From CAYUPY01 sp964446595 (GTDB taxonomy: Bacteria > Patescibacteriota > Dojkabacteria > J137 > JAEUSD01), in contig CAYUPY010000056.1 in the NCBI GenBank assembly GCA_964446595.1, forward strand, positions 1 to 7,822: a stretch of DNA of 7,822 nt. Direction: 5' to 3'. The position numbers and the translations under genes were made by a program. The notes below the pieces were generated by a model. The model had not been told where the DNA came from. It made no database searches and saw nothing but the letters and a program-made list of their open reading frames with translations. Below are positions 5,916-7,822 of the stretch, one piece after another (the stretch's first letter is position 1; each line of letters begins with the position of its first letter).

Positions 5916-6437
5916 ATGATTAAAAAGATTGCTGCCATAGTTGGCGTAACATTAATTGTAATACTTGTAAGGCATGGTCTTTCTCAGGCAATTAATGCAA
6001 ATACAATTAGTGCTGTAAGCTTTAATGATCAAATCATAGATTATCATTCAAAGTTTGTTGATCCTTTTATCGAATTTACGGAAACTGACCTTACTCAACT
6101 AGAATTGGCTGAAATTGATGCCAAACTAGAAGACTTAAAGTCACTCGCTAGCGATTCACTCAAAGCAACAGAACAATTACAAGCCCCGGACGGTGGAGAG
6201 GAGCTAAAACAAGCTGCTGTTAATCTGTTTAAATTCTACGAAGAGACTATGATGGGTGATTATCGTGAACTAGTCATACTTAGTTTAAAAGAGAACCTTA
6301 CAGACGCGGAAATTAAAGAAGGTGAAAAAGTTTCCGAGCGGCTAGGTGACAATGGGTTAAAGGCAGAAGGCGACTTTACCCTCGCCCAAGAAAAGTTTGC
6401 CGAGGCTAATAACTTCGAATTAGAATTTCCAGAGTAG
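5916..6437 (+). CDS. Small exported alpha-helical protein, unknown function
   Basis: This 173-residue protein is not one I recognise. It starts with MIKK and a hydrophobic segment at about 5-18, followed by SQA at 23-25 or INA at 26-28 as possible signal peptidase sites; an uncleaved N-terminal anchor is equally possible. There is no lipobox cysteine and no cysteine at all. The mature part (about 29-173) is acidic and almost wholly helix-forming, with heptad-like Leu/Ile spacing at 58-90 and 94-125. It ends in the acidic FELEFPE. A small helical bundle outside the membrane is the simplest reading. It lies 15 bases after the rsmI stop, with its own extended -10, and ends just before the tRNA-Asn promoter. 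No terminator is seen between it and the tRNA, so read-through into the tRNA unit is possible. Confidence 0.85.
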   Translation: MIKKIAAIVGVTLIVILVRHGLSQAINANTISAVSFNDQIIDYHSKFVDPFIEFTETDLTQLELAEIDAKLEDLKSLASDSLKATEQLQAPDGGEELKQAAVNLFKFYEETMMGDYRELVILSLKENLTDAEIKEGEKVSERLGDNGLKAEGDFTLAQEKFAEANNFELEFPE

Positions 6438-6453
6438 TCGGCCTCCCAAATCG

Positions 6454-6483
6454 TTGAAAAAAAACTTACCCAGCTGCTATAAT
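6454..6483 (+). promoter_or_regulatory. Promoter of the tRNA-Asn gene
   Basis: TTGAAA at 6454-6459 and a perfect TATAAT at 6478-6483 are 18 bases apart. This puts the transcript start near 6490, about 9 bases before the mature tRNA. It is the best consensus promoter in the window. CAGCTG hexamers (6471-6476 and 6488-6493) flank the -10. Confidence 0.75.
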
Positions 6484-6498
6484 CCTACAGCTGCGAAT

Positions 6499-6571
6499 TC
6501 CCCTGTAGCTCAATCGGCAGAGCAGGAAGCTGTTAACTTCAAGGTTATAGGTTCGAATCCTATCGGGGGAG
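6499..6571 (+). tRNA. tRNA-Asn (anticodon GTT)
   Basis: The cloverleaf folds by eye. The acceptor TCCCCTG (6499-6505) pairs with CGGGGGA (6564-6570) with one G:T, and the discriminator is G6571, as usual for Asn. The D-stem is GCTC/GAGC. The anticodon stem is GGAAG/CTTCA around the loop CTGTTAA, with anticodon GTT at 6532-6534. The variable loop has 5 bases, and the T-arm is ATAGG/CCTAT with loop TTCGAAT. The pair at 27-43 is a G:A mismatch. CCA is not encoded, so it must be added after transcription. The gene has its own promoter and terminator. Confidence 0.96.
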
Positions 6572-6619
6572 TATGCCAAGGTTCACAATTTAAAATTGTG
6601 GTTCTTGGCATATTTTTTT
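6572..6619 (+). terminator. Intrinsic terminator of the tRNA-Asn transcript
   Basis: TATGCCAAG (6572-6580) pairs with CTTGGCATA (6604-6612). After a short G:U/U:U/U:G section, CACAATTT pairs with AAATTGTG (6584-6600) at the tip. The stem is followed directly by seven Ts (6613-6619). This is a long, strong terminator starting at the base after the tRNA discriminator. Confidence 0.92.
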
Positions 6620-6695
6620 GGAGGTGAGAACCGTAGCAGAATCAAGTTTAGTAGTACCTGTTTTGGCTTTTAAAAGTGGATAACGGGTAAAATAG

Positions 6696-6721
6696 TTGCG
6701 CAAAATCGGTATTTTGTGCGA
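6696..6721. repeat. Intergenic 11-bp hairpin
   Basis: TTGCGCAAAAT, loop CGGT, then ATTTTGTGCGA pair over 11 positions with two G:T wobbles. No T-run follows on the plus strand, and only a broken one (CTATTTT) on the minus strand. The arm shares the TTGCGC core with the rsmI hairpin at 5805. Confidence 0.5.
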
Positions 6722-6742
6722 AAATCTCTGTAATCCTTTTGA

Positions 6743-6910
6743 GTATGTAAGTCATATTCTGTTACTGACTTTGAAACCTATTTGTCAGGTATTCAGGATG
6801 GCTGGATAAACACCTCAGATATACAGGAGTTAAAATTAATTAGATTTTGGCAAGACGAAATACTGAATGGTAGACTACTAAAATACCAGCACTGCCATCT
6901 AATTGTATAA
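6743..6910 (+). pseudogene. Possible gene remnant, 55 open codons without a start
   Basis: After TAA-TCC-TTT-TGA at 6731-6742 this frame stays open for 55 codons to TAA at 6908-6910. The translation (pieces: SYSVTDFETYLSGIQDGW, IRFWQDEILNGRLLKYQH) has the mixed, balanced composition of a real protein and is not a run of low complexity. There is no ATG or GTG start, only a TTG at 6782. A 5'-truncated or decayed gene would explain it. I do not recognise a family, and chance remains possible at this length. Confidence 0.3.
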
Positions 6911-6933
6911 ATTAAGACTTCGCTGGTAACACC

Positions 6934-7242
6934 TTACATTCTGTCCAACAACTCGTCCAACTTGCGCTCAATGTGAGTTAATTTGTTGTTGATGTCACGG
7001 ATGTCGTCTGCACTTTCTGAACGCTTGCTGAATCCACCTTTGTAGTTGTTATCTCGGTTACCGAAGCGATCGAATTTTCCCTTGATAGCTGGTCTGCTAC
7101 CACCTTGGTCTTCAAAACAATCACTACAGTAAACAGGTTTGTCACCACTTGGTCTGAATGGGACTTTACATTTTTTACCACAGTTATCACAGACTGCGTC
7201 GTGCATTTTATTGTCGTTATTTCTTCCGCCGGAATATGCCAT
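6934..7242 (-). CDS. CxxC-x17-CxxC zinc-ribbon protein with C-terminal coiled coil
   Basis: This 102-residue protein has a zinc-knuckle pair C18/C21 and C39/C42 separated by exactly 17 residues. The spacer contains KVPFRP-SGDKPVYC, matching the small CxxC-x17-CxxC domain seen in many Patescibacteria and some archaea; the role of that domain is not established, with nucleic-acid binding often assumed. Residues 43-77 are polar, rich in Gly, Arg and Asn, and look disordered. Residues 78-102 form a probable short coiled coil (DINNKLTHIERKLDELLDRM) that could mediate oligomerisation. The start at 7242 puts a few residues before the zinc domain, as in relatives; no Shine-Dalgarno precedes it. It lies 71 bases downstream of the minus-strand membrane protein gene and has its own TATAAT, so it is probably transcribed separately. 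Confidence 0.9.
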   Translation of the reverse strand: MAYSGGRNNDNKMHDAVCDNCGKKCKVPFRPSGDKPVYCSDCFEDQGGSRPAIKGKFDRFGNRDNNYKGGFSKRSESADDIRDINNKLTHIERKLDELLDRM

Positions 7243-7256
7243 TAGTTTTATTGATA

Positions 7257-7274
7257 ATTATATAGGTAATTATA
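7257..7274 (-). promoter_or_regulatory. Tandem TATAAT boxes upstream of the zinc-ribbon gene
   Basis: Two perfect TATAAT hexamers on the minus strand (7274-7269 and 7262-7257) lie before the ATG at 7242. They predict leaders of about 20 and about 8 bases. The -35 region of the first (TGTTTA near 7297-7292) is poor. There is no Shine-Dalgarno in either leader. Confidence 0.45.
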
Positions 7275-7313
7275 GCGATTTTAAGTGGAAATAAACAGCT
7301 AAGTTATGGAGTT

Positions 7314-7763
7314 TTAACTCTCGACTGATTCTAGTAAGTGATTTAAACCAGTTGTATCCAATGAATTGCTATCGGTTTGGATTAGGTCTAGAAGTATTCG
7401 TGTTTCTTGACTGTGGTGCAAGTATTCTTGTCTCAATAGGTCGGCTAGGGTTCGGTAAAAATCATCATCGTGATGATCAATTGCGTTTAATAAGCTTTTT
7501 GCGTTTACTCTTGCTGAGTAAAAGGTAAGACCAGCAAAGACAAAGAAGCAAATAATTATAATTGGTATCAAGGTCATAACTATTTCAGCACTAAGAAAAT
7601 TGGAGGGCAAACCGTTGTATGTATTGTAAAGAGTGAATCCTATTAATGTAGATATTGCTGCTGTAGCATACAGTTCTGGGCTTCGGCTTGATGCTCGTTG
7701 TTTAACTATTGATAGTAGGTCGTTTCGCTCTTCTATGAATCTCTCCAAATCGCTGAAGGTCAC
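7314..7763 (-). CDS. Small two-helix membrane protein, unknown function
   Basis: This 149-residue protein has a charged N-terminal helix (1-29), hydrophobic segments at about 31-47 and 60-82 (VMTLIPIIIICFFVFAGLTF), then a soluble C-terminal part (about 84-149) rich in His, Asp, Leu and Glu and predicted helical. Two membrane helices in a hairpin, with both ends on the same side, is the likely topology. I do not recognise a family. The start is GTG at 7763-7761: an ATG overlaps at 7765-7763 but is followed at once by TGA, and the GTG frame meets a stop at 7802-7800 with no better start between. No Shine-Dalgarno or convincing promoter is visible in the remaining 59 bases. It lies upstream of the zinc-ribbon gene on the same strand. 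Confidence 0.82.
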   Translation of the reverse strand: MTFSDLERFIEERNDLLSIVKQRASSRSPELYATAAISTLIGFTLYNTYNGLPSNFLSAEIVMTLIPIIIICFFVFAGLTFYSARVNAKSLLNAIDHHDDDFYRTLADLLRQEYLHHSQETRILLDLIQTDSNSLDTTGLNHLLESVES

Positions 7764-7822
7764 ATGGGGGACTGTAAAATAGTATGTGTAAATAACGAGT
7801 CATACTTAAATTTTTAACAGTC

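Larger units (their letters stand above)
6620..6933. other. Intergenic stretch without an intact gene
   Basis: About 310 AT-rich bases lie between the tRNA terminator and the convergent gene ending at 6934. I see no complete gene on either strand. The stretch contains a hairpin at 6696-6721 and, on the plus strand, a 55-codon open frame lacking a start (6743-6910) that could be a gene remnant. I see no clear terminator for the minus-strand gene: a 7-bp repeat at 6884-6890/6922-6928 with a 31-base loop is weak. Confidence 0.6.

Noticed and set aside
5381..5938. 185-codon minus-strand frame opposite rsmI
   Set aside because: rsmI has all family motifs on the plus strand; the reverse frame has no recognisable domain and runs across two plus-strand gene ends.
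6884..6928. Terminator for the minus-strand zinc-ribbon gene
   Set aside because: The stem is only 7 bp with a 31-base loop and the following T-run is four bases, too weak to call.
1..7822. Alternative code with TGA read as glycine, as in some Patescibacteria
   Set aside because: uvrA, the 3666 gene and rsmI are complete and full length with no in-frame TGA, and glycine is encoded by normal GGN codons.
1..7822. CRISPR array, insertion sequence or phage genes
   Set aside because: No regularly spaced direct repeats, transposase-like frame or phage protein was seen; the only tandem repetition is low-complexity Ser/Thr coding DNA.

Overview
The window looks like bacterial chromosome from a small-genome lineage, most likely a member of the Candidate Phyla Radiation (Patescibacteria), possibly Saccharibacteria. 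The pointers are a small CxxC-x17-CxxC protein common in these bacteria, a short RsmI without the C-terminal extension, several short single-anchor envelope proteins, very short 5' leaders and almost no Shine-Dalgarno sequences. This placement is inference; there is no rRNA or phylogenetic marker analysis behind it. Every gene end uses TAA or TAG, and the long frames read through cleanly under the standard bacterial code.

Layout. Positions 1-489 (minus) hold the start of a secreted, six-cysteine protein with a Ser/Thr/Gly linker, cut by the window edge. It overlaps by one base (TAATG) the stop of uvrA (489-3509, minus), the damage-recognition ATPase of nucleotide excision repair. A divergent promoter region (about 3510-3665) separates uvrA from a plus-strand pair: a membrane-anchored surface protein with two beta-rich, AMIN-like domains (3666-5180) and, 9 bases later, rsmI (5190-5900), a 16S rRNA methyltransferase. 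A small exported helical protein follows from its own extended -10 promoter (5916-6437). Then comes a self-contained tRNA-Asn unit: promoter, tRNA at 6499-6571 and a strong intrinsic terminator to 6619. Positions 6620-6933 hold no intact gene, only a hairpin and a possible gene remnant. The right end has two minus-strand genes: a CxxC-x17-CxxC zinc-ribbon/coiled-coil protein (6934-7242) and a two-helix membrane protein with a GTG start (7314-7763).

The genes do not form one pathway. They combine information-processing functions (UvrA, RsmI, tRNA-Asn) with envelope proteins. The most unusual observations are: (1) GC-rich, mostly perfect inverted repeats embedded in the uvrA and rsmI coding sequences, two of which share an 11-base sequence; (2) UvrA has lost both CPxCG knuckles of one zinc site while keeping the other two sites; (3) two plus-strand genes have a -10 hexamer 5-6 bases before the ATG, which predicts leaderless mRNAs.
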